The position numbers and the translations under genes were made by a program. Below the pieces are notes generated by a model, which saw only the letters and a program-made list of their open reading frames with translations, had not been told where the DNA came from and ran no database searches. Source: an uncultured Eubacteriales bacterium (GTDB lineage Bacteria; Bacillota; Clostridia; TANB77; CAG-508). Taken from it: 38,955 nt of DNA. The DNA lies in assembly GCA_949288185.1 (NCBI GenBank), contig CASEIZ010000027.1, positions 1 to 38,955 of the forward strand, given 5' to 3'. This document shows, piece after piece, positions 15,419 to 23,940 of this stretch; within the stretch, counting starts at the first letter, position 1, and each line of letters begins with the position of its first letter.

Positions 15419-16771
15419 ATGGCTTTTGAAGGATTATCTTCTAGATTACAAGAAATTACAAGAAAAATCAGAGGAAAAGCAAGAATTACAGAATCAGACT
15501 TAAAAGAAATGCTAAGAGAAGTAAAACTTGCCTTATTAGAAGCTGATGTTAACTATAAAATCGTAAAAGAATTTATTGCGACCATTCAAGAAAAAGCCTT
15601 AGGTCAAGATGTTCTAAAATCTTTAACTCCAGGACAACAAGTTGTAAAAATTGTAAAAGATGAATTAGTAGAACTACTAGGTGGACAAACAAGTCAAATT
15701 AATTTTACACCAAATCCACCAACGATTATCATGTTAGTAGGTCTTCAAGGTTCAGGTAAAACCACAACAGCAGGAAAATTGGCAAATATACTTAGAAAAC
15801 AAGGTAAAAAACCATTATTGGTTGCTTGTGATGTATATAGACCAGCTGCTATTAAACAATTACAAGTTGTTGGTGAACAGTTAAACATACCTGTTTTTGC
15901 AAATGAAAACTCAAAAGATGTTGTGCATATTGCAAGGCAAGCATTATCTGTTGCAATGTCAAAACTAAACGATGTAGTAATCTTAGATACAGCAGGTAGA
16001 TTACATATTGATGAAGAATTAATGCAAGAATTAAAAAATTTAAAAGCAAATATTAAACCTCATGAAATATTACTTGTTGTAGACAGTATGACAGGTCAAG
16101 ATGCAGTAAATGTTGCACAAAGCTTTAGTGATAATGTTGGGATTGACGGAATTATCCTTACAAAGCTAGATGGTGATACCAGAGGTGGTGCAGCACTTTC
16201 TGTTAAAAAGGTAACAGGAAAGCCAATTAAATTTGCAGCAACTGGAGAAAAACTAAGTGATATAGAGGTATTTCATCCAGATAGAATGGCTCAAAGAATT
16301 TTAGGAATGGGAGACATTCTAGCAGTTATTGAAAAAGCTGAAGAATCATTTGATATGGAACAAGCAGAACAGCTTGAAAAACAATTGAAGAAAAAAGAAT
16401 GGGATTTAGATGATTATTTAGCACAAATTAGACAAGTAAAGAAAATGGGGTCATTTTCATCATTATTAAAATTAATACCAGGATTTAATCAAATAAAAGA
16501 TTTAAAAGTAGATGATAAAGAGTTTGTTAAAATTGAAGCAATTATTTGTTCAATGACAAAAGAGGAAAAACGAAATACAAAATTATTAAATGCAAGTAGA
16601 AGACAAAGAATTGCCAAAGGAAGCGGAACAACAGTACAAGATATTAACAAATTTATCAAATCTTTTGAAATGACACAAAAGATGATGAAACAGATGAAAA
16701 ACAACAAAGGTGGTATGAAGAAATTATTAAATGGTATTGATGAAAATGCATTAAAGAATCTTAAATTTTAA
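15419..16771 (+). CDS. ffh: Signal recognition particle protein Ffh (SRP54)
   Basis: The GTPase and signal-sequence-binding subunit of SRP; targets nascent membrane proteins to FtsY and the SecYEG translocon. The 450-aa protein has the N domain (1-~95), the G domain with GLQGSGKTTTAGK (108-120), DTAGR, and TKLDGDTRGGAALS, and the methionine-rich M domain (~330-435) with the RNA-binding segment GSGTTVQDINKFIKSFEMTQKMMKQM. Length is typical. The ribosome binding site is GAAGGGAA. It follows ylxM, as in other Firmicutes, with the palindromic element between them. Confidence 0.97.
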   Translation: MAFEGLSSRLQEITRKIRGKARITESDLKEMLREVKLALLEADVNYKIVKEFIATIQEKALGQDVLKSLTPGQQVVKIVKDELVELLGGQTSQINFTPNPPTIIMLVGLQGSGKTTTAGKLANILRKQGKKPLLVACDVYRPAAIKQLQVVGEQLNIPVFANENSKDVVHIARQALSVAMSKLNDVVILDTAGRLHIDEELMQELKNLKANIKPHEILLVVDSMTGQDAVNVAQSFSDNVGIDGIILTKLDGDTRGGAALSVKKVTGKPIKFAATGEKLSDIEVFHPDRMAQRILGMGDILAVIEKAEESFDMEQAEQLEKQLKKKEWDLDDYLAQIRQVKKMGSFSSLLKLIPGFNQIKDLKVDDKEFVKIEAIICSMTKEEKRNTKLLNASRRQRIAKGSGTTVQDINKFIKSFEMTQKMMKQMKNNKGGMKKLLNGIDENALKNLKF

Positions 16772-16872
16772 AATATCATAGAAACAAAAAGAAAATGTCT
16801 ATTTTATAAAAATGTTATTAAATTTTTAAATTTATATATAAAAATAAAGTGATTAGAGGGCTGACAAAAATC

Positions 16873-16904
16873 TTTTCCAAAAGGGAAAATAGAGTCCGTC
16901 CCCA
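16873..16904. repeat. Small hairpin and GGGGACGGAC word before rpsP
   Basis: TTTTCC (16873-16878) pairs with GGAAAA; shortly after comes GAGTCCGTCCCC, reading GGGGACGGAC on the other strand. It resembles a reduced member of the GGGAC repeat set. It may also act in the rpsP leader. Confidence 0.4.
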
Positions 16905-16935
16905 TAATCCCTAAATTTCAGGAGGTGAACCAAAA

Positions 16936-17169
16936 ATGGTAAAAATAAGATTACAAAGACAAGGAAAGAAAAAAGCTCCATTCTATCATATTGTAGTTGC
17001 TGATTCAAGAGCTTCAAGAGATGGAAAAATCATAGAGCAAATAGGAACATATGATCCAATGACAGATCCATCAACAATCGTATTAGACAAAGAAAAAGTT
17101 GAAAAATGGATTAAAAATGGTGCAAAACCAACAGATACAGTTAAGGCTTTAATTGAAAAAGCTAACTAG
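16936..17169 (+). CDS. rpsP: 30S ribosomal protein S16
   Basis: A 77-aa protein beginning [42 protein letters not shown], the highly conserved S16 N-terminus. It binds 16S rRNA early in 30S assembly. The ribosome binding site is AGGAGGTGA. It follows ffh and precedes khpA, the usual Firmicute order. The C-terminal tail after [13 protein letters not shown] is short, which is within the family's range. Confidence 0.97.
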   Translation: MVKIRLQRQGKKKAPFYHIVVADSRASRDGKIIEQIGTYDPMTDPSTIVLDKEKVEKWIKNGAKPTDTVKALIEKAN

Positions 17170-17170
17170 T

Positions 17171-17290
17171 AAACAAATGAAAAGCTTCGTTTTACGTTGT
17201 CAAACGTCGCAAAAAATTTTTCAATATACAAACGTATTATCTCAAAATTTTTTGCTAGTTTTCCTAGTAATACTCGCTTTTGATTTGTTT
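17171..17290. repeat. 120-bp imperfect palindrome between rpsP and khpA
   Basis: The outer arms AAACAAATGAAAAGC (17171-17185) and GCTTTTGATTTGTTT (17276-17290) pair with one mismatch. Inside, GCAAAAAATTTT (17209-17220) pairs perfectly with AAAATTTTTTGC, and CTAG-TTTTC-CTAG follows. Overall size and nested design match the 124-bp element, but the sequence is different. It occupies the whole gap of an otherwise tight operon. Confidence 0.7.
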
Positions 17291-17315
17291 AGGTAAAATA
17301 GGGAAGGATTCAATT

Positions 17316-17546
17316 ATGGAAGAATTTTTAAGAGTTATTATTTCAAATTTAGTGGAGAACAAAGATGCTGTCGAAATTAATACGATAGATAAAGGAAAAT
17401 CTGTTACATTTGAAGTAAAAGTAGCCCAAGAAGACATGGGTAAAGTAATAGGAAAGCAAGGTAGAATTGCACAAGCTATTAGAAATGTTATGAAAGCTGT
17501 TGCGAATAAAGAACATAAAAAAGCATCAGTAGAATTTTTAGGATAA
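17316..17546 (+). CDS. khpA: KH-domain RNA-binding protein KhpA (YlqC)
   Basis: A 76-aa single-KH-domain protein. The RNA-binding GxxG loop is GKQG (46-49), in VIGKQGRIAQAIRNVMKAVA. KhpA binds RNA with KhpB and affects cell division and elongation in Gram-positive bacteria; its place between rpsP and rimM is conserved. Start at 17316 after GGGAAGG; an upstream in-frame start would read into the palindrome. Confidence 0.92.
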   Translation: MEEFLRVIISNLVENKDAVEINTIDKGKSVTFEVKVAQEDMGKVIGKQGRIAQAIRNVMKAVANKEHKKASVEFLG

Positions 17547-17560
17547 TAGGAGTAACCAAT

Positions 17561-18067
17561 ATGTTACCAAATCTAGAAATTGGTCAAATCGTCAATACAT
17601 TTGGAATAAAAGGAATGGTGAAAGTAAAACCATTTACAGATGATATTAGAAGATTTGATGAGTTAAAAGCAGTATATGTTGAAAAAAACGGTAATCAAAC
17701 AGAATTTGAAATTGAAGAAGTAAAATATCATAAAGACATGGTATTAATAAAATTCAAAGGTATAGACAAAGTAGAACAAGCAGAAATGTTACGAAATAGT
17801 TATCTAACAGTTTCTAGAGATTCAGTAGAAAAGCTAGAAGAAGGCAGATATTATATCGTAGATTTACTTGGACTAGAAGTTTATACAGATGAACAAATTT
17901 TATTAGGAACTTTAGAAGACATATTCAATACTGGTAGTAATGACATATATGTTGTAAAAGATAAACAAGGAAAACAAATTCTTTTACCAGCCATACAGGA
18001 TGTAATTAAACAAATTGATATAGAAAATAAGAAAATCATTGTACACTTACTTCCTGGGTTAATATAA
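17561..18067 (+). CDS. rimM: 16S rRNA processing protein RimM
   Basis: A 168-aa ribosome maturation factor needed for late 30S assembly around S19. It has the N-terminal RimM barrel (EIGQIVNTFGIKGMVKVKPFTDD) and the C-terminal PRC-barrel with YYIVDLLGLEVY, NTGSNDIYVVK and LLPAIQDVIKQID. Length is typical. It starts 14 bp after khpA and is followed by trmD after 12 bp. Confidence 0.95.
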   Translation: MLPNLEIGQIVNTFGIKGMVKVKPFTDDIRRFDELKAVYVEKNGNQTEFEIEEVKYHKDMVLIKFKGIDKVEQAEMLRNSYLTVSRDSVEKLEEGRYYIVDLLGLEVYTDEQILLGTLEDIFNTGSNDIYVVKDKQGKQILLPAIQDVIKQIDIENKKIIVHLLPGLI

Positions 18068-18079
18068 AAGGAGTATTTT

Positions 18080-18742
18080 ATGAAATTTGATGTTTTAACA
18101 CTATTTCCAGAAATGTTTGAAATATTAAATCACAGTATTATTGGAAAAGCAATTGAAAAAGATCTGATAGATATAAACTTAATTAATATTAGAGATTTTT
18201 CAAAAGATAAACATAAAAAAGTAGATGATACACCTTATGGTGGTGGTGCTGGAATGGTAATGAAACCGGATGTAGTATATGATGCATATCAGTCAATAAA
18301 AGATAGAAATGCAAAAGTTATCTATATGTCACCACAAGGAAAGCCATTAAATCAAGATAAGGTAGAAGAATTATCAAAAGAAAACCATTTAATTATACTT
18401 TGTGGACATTATGAAGGAATTGACCAAAGGGTATTGAATAAAATTGTAGATGAAGAAATATCTATAGGAGACTATGTGTTAACAGGTGGAGAAATCCCAG
18501 CAATGGTGTTAATTGATAGTGTCAGCAGATATGTAGAAGGTGTTTTGAAAGAAGATTCTATAAAAGAAGAAAGCTTTTCAAATGGACTTCTAGAATATCC
18601 ACAATATACAAGACCAGAGGTTTTTGAAGGAATGAAAGTTCCAGAAGTATTACTTTCAGGGCATCACGAAAATATAGAAAAATGGAGAAAAGAAAAGTCT
18701 TTAGAAATGACAAAGAAAAAAAGACCAGACATATTAAAATAA
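18080..18742 (+). CDS. trmD: tRNA (guanine37-N1)-methyltransferase
   Basis: Methylates G37 in tRNAs reading CNN-type codons, which prevents +1 frameshifting, using S-adenosylmethionine (made by MetK in this window). The 220-aa SPOUT-class enzyme has [26 protein letters not shown], the trefoil-knot cofactor loop [20 protein letters not shown], and [11 protein letters not shown]. It is slightly shorter than the ~240-aa norm at the C-terminus. RBS AAGGAG. Confidence 0.97.
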   Translation: MKFDVLTLFPEMFEILNHSIIGKAIEKDLIDINLINIRDFSKDKHKKVDDTPYGGGAGMVMKPDVVYDAYQSIKDRNAKVIYMSPQGKPLNQDKVEELSKENHLIILCGHYEGIDQRVLNKIVDEEISIGDYVLTGGEIPAMVLIDSVSRYVEGVLKEDSIKEESFSNGLLEYPQYTRPEVFEGMKVPEVLLSGHHENIEKWRKEKSLEMTKKKRPDILK

Positions 18743-18782
18743 ATTAATATTAGCAGGGAGGAACATGTATTCACAAGGGTAA

Positions 18783-18831
18783 GGGACATATCTTAACCTA
18801 AGTGGATAGACCTAAAGGTAAGGTGTGTCCC
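18783..18831 (+). promoter_or_regulatory. Leader hairpin upstream of rplS
   Basis: GGGACATATCTTA (18783-18795) pairs with TAAGGTGTGTCCC (18819-18831), including two G-U pairs, with a possible extension ACCT / AGGT. It lies in the trmD-rplS gap, where Gram-positive bacteria can carry an L19 autoregulatory leader. It also starts with GGGAC, so it may instead belong to the dispersed hairpins. No poly-U follows, so it does not look like a terminator. Confidence 0.5.
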
Positions 18832-18865
18832 CTGACAATAATAAAGAAAAGGAGGAAATTCTAAA

Positions 18866-19468
18866 ATGGATATTATAAAATCAATTGAACATGAACAATT
18901 GAAAAATAAGATACCAGAATTAAAAGTTGGTAATACAGTAAGAGTACACGTAAGAATAAAAGAAGGAAACAAAGAAAGAATCCAAGTTTTTGAAGGAATC
19001 ATTATAAAAGTACAAGGTGGAGGAGTTAACCAAACATTTACAGTAAGAAAAAATTCTTATGGTGTAGGTGTTGAAAAAACATTTTTAGTACACTCTCCAT
19101 TAGTTGAAAAAGTAGAATTAGTAAGAGTAGGTAAAGCAAGAAGAGCAAAATTATACTACCTAAGAGATAGAGTAGGTAAAGCTGCTAAGACTAAAGAACA
19201 AGTTGGAGCAAGAATTGAAGATAGAGAAATTACTATCAAAGAAGATTTAGTAGAAGAACCAGCAGTAGAGGAAGCTCCAGAAGAAGCACCAGCTGTTGAA
19301 ACAGAAAATGTAGCTGTTCAAGAAACAGTTGATACAGTTTCAGAAGAAGTTGTTGAAGAGGTTAAAGAAGTAGAAGAACCTAAAAAAGAAGAAAAAGCTG
19401 AAAAAGTAGAAGAAGCTAAAGCTGAAGAACCAGCTAAAGAAGAAAAAGAAGATTCTAAAAAAGCATAG
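18866..19468 (+). CDS. rplS: 50S ribosomal protein L19 with long acidic C-terminal extension
   Basis: Residues 1-~113 are a normal L19 ([71 protein letters not shown]), which sits at the subunit interface. L19 is usually ~115 aa. Here ~87 more residues follow in frame, rich in Glu, Ala, Val and Lys (such as [11 protein letters not shown] and [19 protein letters not shown]), predicted disordered and strongly acidic. The tail is intact and ends directly before a strong terminator, so it is not a read-through artefact. Role unknown. RBS GGAGG. Last gene of the operon. Confidence 0.95.
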   Translation: MDIIKSIEHEQLKNKIPELKVGNTVRVHVRIKEGNKERIQVFEGIIIKVQGGGVNQTFTVRKNSYGVGVEKTFLVHSPLVEKVELVRVGKARRAKLYYLRDRVGKAAKTKEQVGARIEDREITIKEDLVEEPAVEEAPEEAPAVETENVAVQETVDTVSEEVVEEVKEVEEPKKEEKAEKVEEAKAEEPAKEEKEDSKKA

Positions 19469-19469
19469 T

Positions 19470-19506
19470 AAACAAAAAGATGAGTTCATTCTCATCTTTT
19501 TTGTTT
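19470..19506. terminator. Bidirectional terminator between rplS and the Rpn nuclease gene
   Basis: AAACAAAAAGATGAG (19470-19484) pairs with CTCATCTTTTTTGTTT (19491-19506), giving T-rich tails on both strands between convergent genes. The stop codon of the minus-strand gene (19505-19507) lies partly in the hairpin arm. Confidence 0.9.
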
Positions 19507-20389
19507 ATAATAACGCAATTTCTTCTTCCGACAAATTGGTTATTTTCTGAATTAGTTTTATATCTAAGCCTTCTTCTTTCATTTTTTTTGCAATTTCTCT
19601 TTTTTCTTCATTTTTTCCTTCAGCTATCCCTTTTCTTTTTGCTTCATTCATTTCTGTATTATATGTTAGTCTGCTTCTTTCTCTAATTTCATATAATTCT
19701 CTTTCGTATTCGTCTGCACTCATTTCTGTAAGTTGTTTTACAGCTTCTTTGATTTCTTCATTATCATTTTTACATTCTTCTATCATTTTTTGATCGCCCC
19801 CAATTACATACAACCATTTTTCTAGTAAATCTGCTACTTTTGGTTTCTTCTTCCTAAACTTTGATAATTCGATTATATAATATTTGCACATTTTTGTTAA
19901 ATATGGTTCTTCTTCTTTGTATCCCATATCTACATATCGTATTTCTTCTGTTTCTTCATATTTTAACATTGCTAAATTTAAATAGGAATTTCGTTTTATA
20001 ATCGAATCATTTACGATACATATAACGATTGTATCTTTTGCATCTTTATATTCTTCTGATATTTTGATATCTCCTGAGATTAATTTTGCATTATATACAA
20101 CCAATCTTCTATCCATTGCTGTTGTATTTCCCACTTGCATTTCAATATCAATAATAGTATCTTCATTAATTTCTGCCTTGATATCTAAAATACTTAATTT
20201 CTCATCGATTGTTTCTTTTGGTATTTCTGGATTCTTAACTTCAATCTTTTGTATATTAATTTTTAATATTGCCTCTAAAAGACTTTTTAGAATTTTCTCG
20301 TTTCCACCTTTTCCAAAGATTCTTTTAAAGACATAATCATTTGATAATGGTAGCATGTCTACTTCTTTTAAATTTTTAGATTGATTCAA
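19505..20389 (-). CDS. Rpn-family recombination-promoting nuclease / PD-(D/E)XK protein
   Basis: About 294 aa. It belongs to the Rpn/YhgA family (often labelled putative transposase), PD-(D/E)XK nucleases that promote RecA-independent recombination in E. coli. Seen: the N-terminal LPLSNDYVFKRIFG motif, then the catalytic core LDIKAEINEDTIIDIEMQ, with D and the E-x-Q pair, and the family's C-terminal helical tail (AKKMKEEGLDIKLIQKITNLSEEEI). It is not an insertion-sequence transposase; no terminal repeats flank it. Start: TTG at 20389, 8 nt after GGAG; an in-frame ATG at 20407 precedes that ribosome binding site. Isolated gene, convergent with rplS. Confidence 0.85.
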   Translation of the reverse strand: MNQSKNLKEVDMLPLSNDYVFKRIFGKGGNEKILKSLLEAILKINIQKIEVKNPEIPKETIDEKLSILDIKAEINEDTIIDIEMQVGNTTAMDRRLVVYNAKLISGDIKISEEYKDAKDTIVICIVNDSIIKRNSYLNLAMLKYEETEEIRYVDMGYKEEEPYLTKMCKYYIIELSKFRKKKPKVADLLEKWLYVIGGDQKMIEECKNDNEEIKEAVKQLTEMSADEYERELYEIRERSRLTYNTEMNEAKRKGIAEGKNEEKREIAKKMKEEGLDIKLIQKITNLSEEEIALL

Positions 20390-20975
20390 TAAATTTTCTC
20401 CTTTCATTGTAACAAAATTTTTTTGGTTATACAATACAAAAATTTTATTTGATAAAATTTTAAATAAATATTCTTAAAAGACTTTTATCATAGGTTTTAA
20501 TTACATGAAAATATAAGATAAAAAAGTGAAAAATACGATGAAAATAAAATGTAATATAGTGATTAAATAATTATTGACTATAAAATAGGGAGTTAAAGTT
20601 TTGATAAAAAATGATAAGAAAAAAGTAATAATTCTCATTAAATAATCTGAATATATAGAAATATTTTTTACATAAAAAACTGAATATAAAATATTGAGAT
20701 AAAAAGTATAACCAAAAATCTTATGTTAACACTATATCATGAATATTTATAAAGTTCAAGCATTGTAAAAAATTTTCTTGTTTTTTATTTTTTGTTATGA
20801 TAAAATTTTTGTAGAAATAAAAGAGATTGAAATCGATTGGAGAATATATTATGGAATGACTAATATAAATTAAAAATTAAATGTCAAAAGATAAACCAGA
20901 CAATCTTTTTGTAAGATTGTCTGGTTTTATCGTAAATAGATAATAAAAATAAAAATGTCCCAAACAGAAACGTCC
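20390..20975. other. AT-rich noncoding stretch with a minus-strand promoter
   Basis: A gene-free ~585-bp region between the Rpn gene and dapB. On the minus strand TTGAAC (20759-20754), a 17-bp spacer and TATAGT (20736-20731) form a good promoter reading into the Rpn gene with a ~335-nt leader. I see no open frame with a ribosome binding site and no recognisable RNA. The right end holds the dapB terminator and a dispersed repeat. Confidence 0.5.
20893..20927 (-). terminator. Terminator after dapB
   Basis: A perfect 15-bp stem, AAACCAGACAATCTT (20893-20907) with 20913-20927, and a 5-nt loop. On the minus strand it is followed by TTTATCTTTTG. Confidence 0.8.
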
Positions 20976-20987
20976 CTAAAAGGACAT
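20955..20987 (-). repeat. GGGACGTTTC hairpin repeat, copy 1, overlapping the dapB 3' end
   Basis: ATGTCC (20955-20960) pairs with GGACAT (20981-20986). Read on the minus strand, the 33-nt unit matches the unit starting at 30067 with a single difference (TTTTAGGGAC against TTTTGGGGAC). The minus-strand unit begins ATGTCCTTTTAG, which encodes the last residues and stop codon of DapB. T-rich sequence follows on the minus strand, so it may also terminate dapB. Confidence 0.8.
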
Positions 20988-21725
20988 ATCTTCCATAGCA
21001 TACATACCAGGTTGTTGCTGGGCAATAAATTCAGCAGCTCTTAAAGCACCTTCTGCAAATACATTTCTAGAATAGCTGGTATGTTTAATTTCGAAAGTTT
21101 CAAAATTTCCGATGAATTGAACAGAGTGTTCTCCAACAATATTTCCACCTCTGATAGAAGACATACCAATTTCATTTTTGTCTCTTTTTTCATGTTTATC
21201 ATGTCTGTTATATTCACAATGAAGCGTATTTCCTAAAGATTCATTAATACTATCTGCTAACATTTGGGCAGTACCACTTGGACTATCTACTTTTCTGTTG
21301 TGATGTGCTTCAATAATTTCAATATCTGTGTTTTTTAAAAGTGGTGCAAGCCAAGAAACAACTTTTTTCATAAGCATAATGTCAAAAGACATATTGGCAG
21401 ATTTAAAGATAGGAATTGTTTTACTTGCTTCTTCAATCATTTTTGTTTCTTCATCTGTAAATCCAGTTGTTGCAATAACCATTGGTATTTGATTTGTTTT
21501 TGCATAATTTAATATATTTAGTGTTGCAACAGGAAGTGAAAAGTCAATGATGACATCTGGTTTTACATCAATATTTTCTACTTCTGTAAAAATTGGGAAT
21601 TTAGAATCAGAATAACTTATTTTGTCAAATCCACCAATGACTTGCATATTTTCATTTTCTTCTACTAAACTACATACCACATTTCCCATTTTTCCATTAC
21701 AACCATTTACGAATACGTTTAACAT
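20976..21725 (-). CDS. dapB: 4-hydroxy-tetrahydrodipicolinate reductase
   Basis: Second dedicated step of lysine/diaminopimelate synthesis, reducing the DapA product with NAD(P)H; it supplies cell-wall diaminopimelate. The 249-aa protein has the nucleotide-binding GCNGKMG loop (8-14), ATTGFT, and the substrate-binding signature EAHHNRKVDSPSGTA with H141, H142 and K145. Start at 21725 (GGAGGT six bases upstream); the frame runs 25 codons further upstream without a ribosome binding site. The final codons M-S-F-stop lie inside a dispersed repeat. Downstream of dapA, probably one operon. Confidence 0.96.
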   Translation of the reverse strand: MLNVFVNGCNGKMGNVVCSLVEENENMQVIGGFDKISYSDSKFPIFTEVENIDVKPDVIIDFSLPVATLNILNYAKTNQIPMVIATTGFTDEETKMIEEASKTIPIFKSANMSFDIMLMKKVVSWLAPLLKNTDIEIIEAHHNRKVDSPSGTAQMLADSINESLGNTLHCEYNRHDKHEKRDKNEIGMSSIRGGNIVGEHSVQFIGNFETFEIKHTSYSRNVFAEGALRAAEFIAQQQPGMYAMEDMSF

Positions 21726-21840
21726 TTGATACCTCCATATTTTATAAAATTTAGTGTTATGTTTTCTAATTTGTATTTTTACTATATATTTGTTGCTCAT
21801 AGCATTTTTAATTTCATTTATTTTATTTATATTAATCTAA

Positions 21841-22719
21841 TTAACCCAATTTATCTAATTCTTCAATTAATTTTTGTTCTTTATCACTACTCATTTTAGT
21901 AAGTGGTAATCTAGGAATTCCATAGTGATAGCCAATATGATTTAAAGCAGCTTTAACAGGAATAGGATTGACTTCTGAGAATAAAGCTTTAACTAAAGGT
22001 AAAGCATCTAATTGCATTTTTGTAGCTTTTTCGATATTACCATCAAAAAAGTTTTGAACCATGTCATGTGTATATTGTGGTTTTACATTTGATAAAACAG
22101 ATATCACACCAAGTCCGCCTAATGATAATACTGGTAATATTTGATCATCATTTCCTGAATAAATATGTAAATTATCTCCACATAAATGTGCAATTTCAGC
22201 AACTTGTGATAAATTGCCGCTTGCTTCTTTAATAGCAACAATATTATCTATTTTGGACAATTCTAAACAAGTTTCTGGTAAGATATTGACACCAGTCCTA
22301 CTTGGTACACTATATAAGATAATTGGTAAAGATACACTTTCAGCAATTACTTTGTAATGTTCAACTAATCCTTTTTGTGTACATTTGTTGTAATAAGGGG
22401 TAACGATTAAAAGTCCATCAACACCTAAAGCTTCTGCTTTTTTAGAGTTTTCAATAACCTTCATTGTGTTATTACCACCAGTACCTGCAATAATTGGTAC
22501 TCTTCTATTAACAGTTTTGACAGCACAAGAAATGGTAGCATCTTTTTCTTCTTCTGTCATGGTAGAAGATTCTCCTGTTGTTCCACACACGATAATGGCA
22601 TCTATGCCATTTTCAATTTGAAAATGAATAAGTCTTTCAAATTCTTTAAGATTGACACCATTTTCATCAAACGGCGTACTGATAGCTGTTCCACAGCCTT
22701 TGAATAAAATTTTTTTCAT
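21841..22719 (-). CDS. dapA: 4-hydroxy-tetrahydrodipicolinate synthase
   Basis: Condenses pyruvate with aspartate semialdehyde, the first step toward diaminopimelate and lysine. The 292-aa TIM-barrel enzyme shows CGTTGESSTMTEEE, GTGGN, the tyrosine in YSVPSRTG (Y136), R141, and the Schiff-base lysine K164 in VAIKEASGN. One oddity: the usual YYNKPTQ segment reads YYNKCTQ. The start at 22719 follows AGGTGA; an in-frame GTG at 22728 is less likely. A 115-bp AT-rich gap precedes dapB. No lysine riboswitch is visible. Confidence 0.96.
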   Translation of the reverse strand: MKKILFKGCGTAISTPFDENGVNLKEFERLIHFQIENGIDAIIVCGTTGESSTMTEEEKDATISCAVKTVNRRVPIIAGTGGNNTMKVIENSKKAEALGVDGLLIVTPYYNKCTQKGLVEHYKVIAESVSLPIILYSVPSRTGVNILPETCLELSKIDNIVAIKEASGNLSQVAEIAHLCGDNLHIYSGNDDQILPVLSLGGLGVISVLSNVKPQYTHDMVQNFFDGNIEKATKMQLDALPLVKALFSEVNPIPVKAALNHIGYHYGIPRLPLTKMSSDKEQKLIEELDKLG

Positions 22720-22750
22720 AAAAATCACCTGATTTTCTTTAATAGTAGAT

Positions 22751-22788
22751 AAGAAATATATTTATATTTCTTATACATTGCCATTATA
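22751..22788 (-). promoter_or_regulatory. -10 box and palindrome in the dapA leader
   Basis: On the minus strand TATAAT (22788-22783) is a perfect -10 box without a good -35. Just downstream is a near-perfect palindrome, AAGAAATATA / TATATTTCTT (22751-22772). Its place overlaps the start of the transcript, so it could be a repressor site or a 5' RNA stem. Confidence 0.4.
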
Positions 22789-22848
22789 TTACAAAAATAG
22801 CAAAAAGAGAATAGAAAATGAAAAGTTTATTGAATTCATAAGAATTTA

Positions 22849-22877
22849 TTGACAAAGAGGAGAGGACTATATATAAT
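22849..22877 (+). promoter_or_regulatory. Consensus promoter of the zinc-ribbon gene
   Basis: TTGACA (22849-22854), a 17-bp spacer, and TATAAT (22872-22877): a full sigmaA consensus, 49 bp before the start codon. Confidence 0.85.
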
Positions 22878-22925
22878 GACCAAAATTGGGATGTATAAAT
22901 ATAGTTTATCATGGGAGGTATGTGT

Positions 22926-23261
22926 ATGAAATGTCCAGTATGTAAAGATGTCACATTACTAATGTCTGAAAAGAAGGGAGTAGAAATTGATTATTGCCCA
23001 GAATGTAGAGGCATTTGGCTTGATAGAGGAGAACTAGAAAAATTAATTGAAAAAGAAGAAACATATAATAGAGAACATTATGAATATAAACGTGAAAGTA
23101 AAGAATATCGCGATGATAAGTATGATGATAAATACTCAGAAAGAAAGCATTATCATGATGATGATTATGATGATAAATATTATAAAGATGGTAAATATTC
23201 TCGTAAAAGAAGGAAGGAATCTTTTATGGGAGAAATTTTTGATATATTTGGCGGAGATTAA
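22926..23261 (+). CDS. TFIIB-type zinc-ribbon protein
   Basis: A 111-aa protein. Residues 3-27 form the zinc ribbon CPVC...YCPEC with the family pattern RGIWLDRGELEKLI (zf-TFIIB, COG3809). The rest (~45-97) is a low-complexity stretch of Tyr, Asp, Lys, Arg and His, followed by the short hydrophobic end SFMGEIFDIFGGD. Function unknown; a nucleic-acid or protein-binding role is plausible from the ribbon. Start at 22926 after GGGAGGT; an ATG five codons upstream overlaps that site. A full-consensus promoter suggests strong expression. Single gene with its own terminator. Confidence 0.85.
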   Translation: MKCPVCKDVTLLMSEKKGVEIDYCPECRGIWLDRGELEKLIEKEETYNREHYEYKRESKEYRDDKYDDKYSERKHYHDDDYDDKYYKDGKYSRKRRKESFMGEIFDIFGGD

Positions 23262-23301
23262 AAAGATAAAGTTTAAAAGAATAGATGTTGTAGTACAAAT
23301 A

Positions 23302-23330
23302 AAAAACGTTTCTTATACAGAAACGTTTTT
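23302..23330. terminator. Bidirectional terminator
   Basis: AAAAACGTTTCT (23302-23313) pairs perfectly with AGAAACGTTTTT (23319-23330), between the convergent zinc-ribbon and HD-hydrolase genes. Confidence 0.9.
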
Positions 23331-23345
23331 ATATGTATAAAAATT

Positions 23346-23885
23346 TTAAAATCGTATCATTAAAAAACTAAAAAACACATAAGCATATCGAAAAGCCTTT
23401 TTCATAAACATTTTAGACTTTATAACTTCCAAAGTTTCGGAAGTGGCACAATACTTATCCACAAAAGTTAAGATAAATCCTTCAATTGATGTTGGAAATT
23501 GCATGGTGACAGGCCACATATGTGTAAGAATCATATCCTTTTCTTTTTGAGATAAATCAAATAATTGACTCGCATTGTCACAAGCTGTTTTTCCATGAGT
23601 GAAAGCATGTAATCCTTTTCTGCCAGGTTGGCGAACACGCCAGTCATATAAGAATAAGTCATGTAACATGGCTGCCCTTGTGGCTGATATATAATCTAAA
23701 TGGTATTTTTTACATATTAAATAACAATAATAAGAAACCATATAACAGTGGTCAAAACAGGTGGTTTCATAATGCTGTCTGTACTTTTTCATTTCTTGTA
23801 CGGTCTTATTATTTACTAATTCTTCAATAATATTTAAGAATTCTTGATTACTTATAGAATTATATTCTTTCATTTCTTTTTTCAT
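23346..23885 (-). CDS. HD-domain hydrolase
   Basis: A 179-aa HD-superfamily metal-dependent phosphohydrolase. Ligands visible in order: H in FDHCYMV, HD in AAMLHDLFLYDW, H in THGKTACDNA, H in LTHMWPV and the final D in FVDKYCAT. The substrate is unknown; relatives act on nucleotides. The start is supported by AGGGG on the minus strand. It has its own promoter (23969-23941) divergent from the coiled-coil membrane protein gene. Confidence 0.85.
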   Translation of the reverse strand: MKKEMKEYNSISNQEFLNIIEELVNNKTVQEMKKYRQHYETTCFDHCYMVSYYCYLICKKYHLDYISATRAAMLHDLFLYDWRVRQPGRKGLHAFTHGKTACDNASQLFDLSQKEKDMILTHMWPVTMQFPTSIEGFILTFVDKYCATSETLEVIKSKMFMKKAFRYAYVFFSFLMIRF

Positions 23886-23940
23886 AAAAACCCCTTTTAA
23901 GTTTATGATTTCTAGAGAAATCTTGTTATACCTACCTTTT

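Noticed and set aside
19505..20389. The Rpn-family gene as an insertion-sequence transposase
   Set aside because: Despite the family's common label, it has a PD-(D/E)XK nuclease core and no terminal inverted repeats or target duplication were seen around it.
20626..20645. A Fur-box-like sequence (TAATAATTCTCATTA)
   Set aside because: It matches the consensus poorly in a very AT-rich region, and no iron-related gene lies next to it.
23047..23340. A 97-codon plus-strand frame overlapping the zinc-ribbon gene
   Set aside because: It is a low-complexity Met/Ile/Lys frame in a different phase of the zinc-ribbon gene, with no ribosome binding site of its own.
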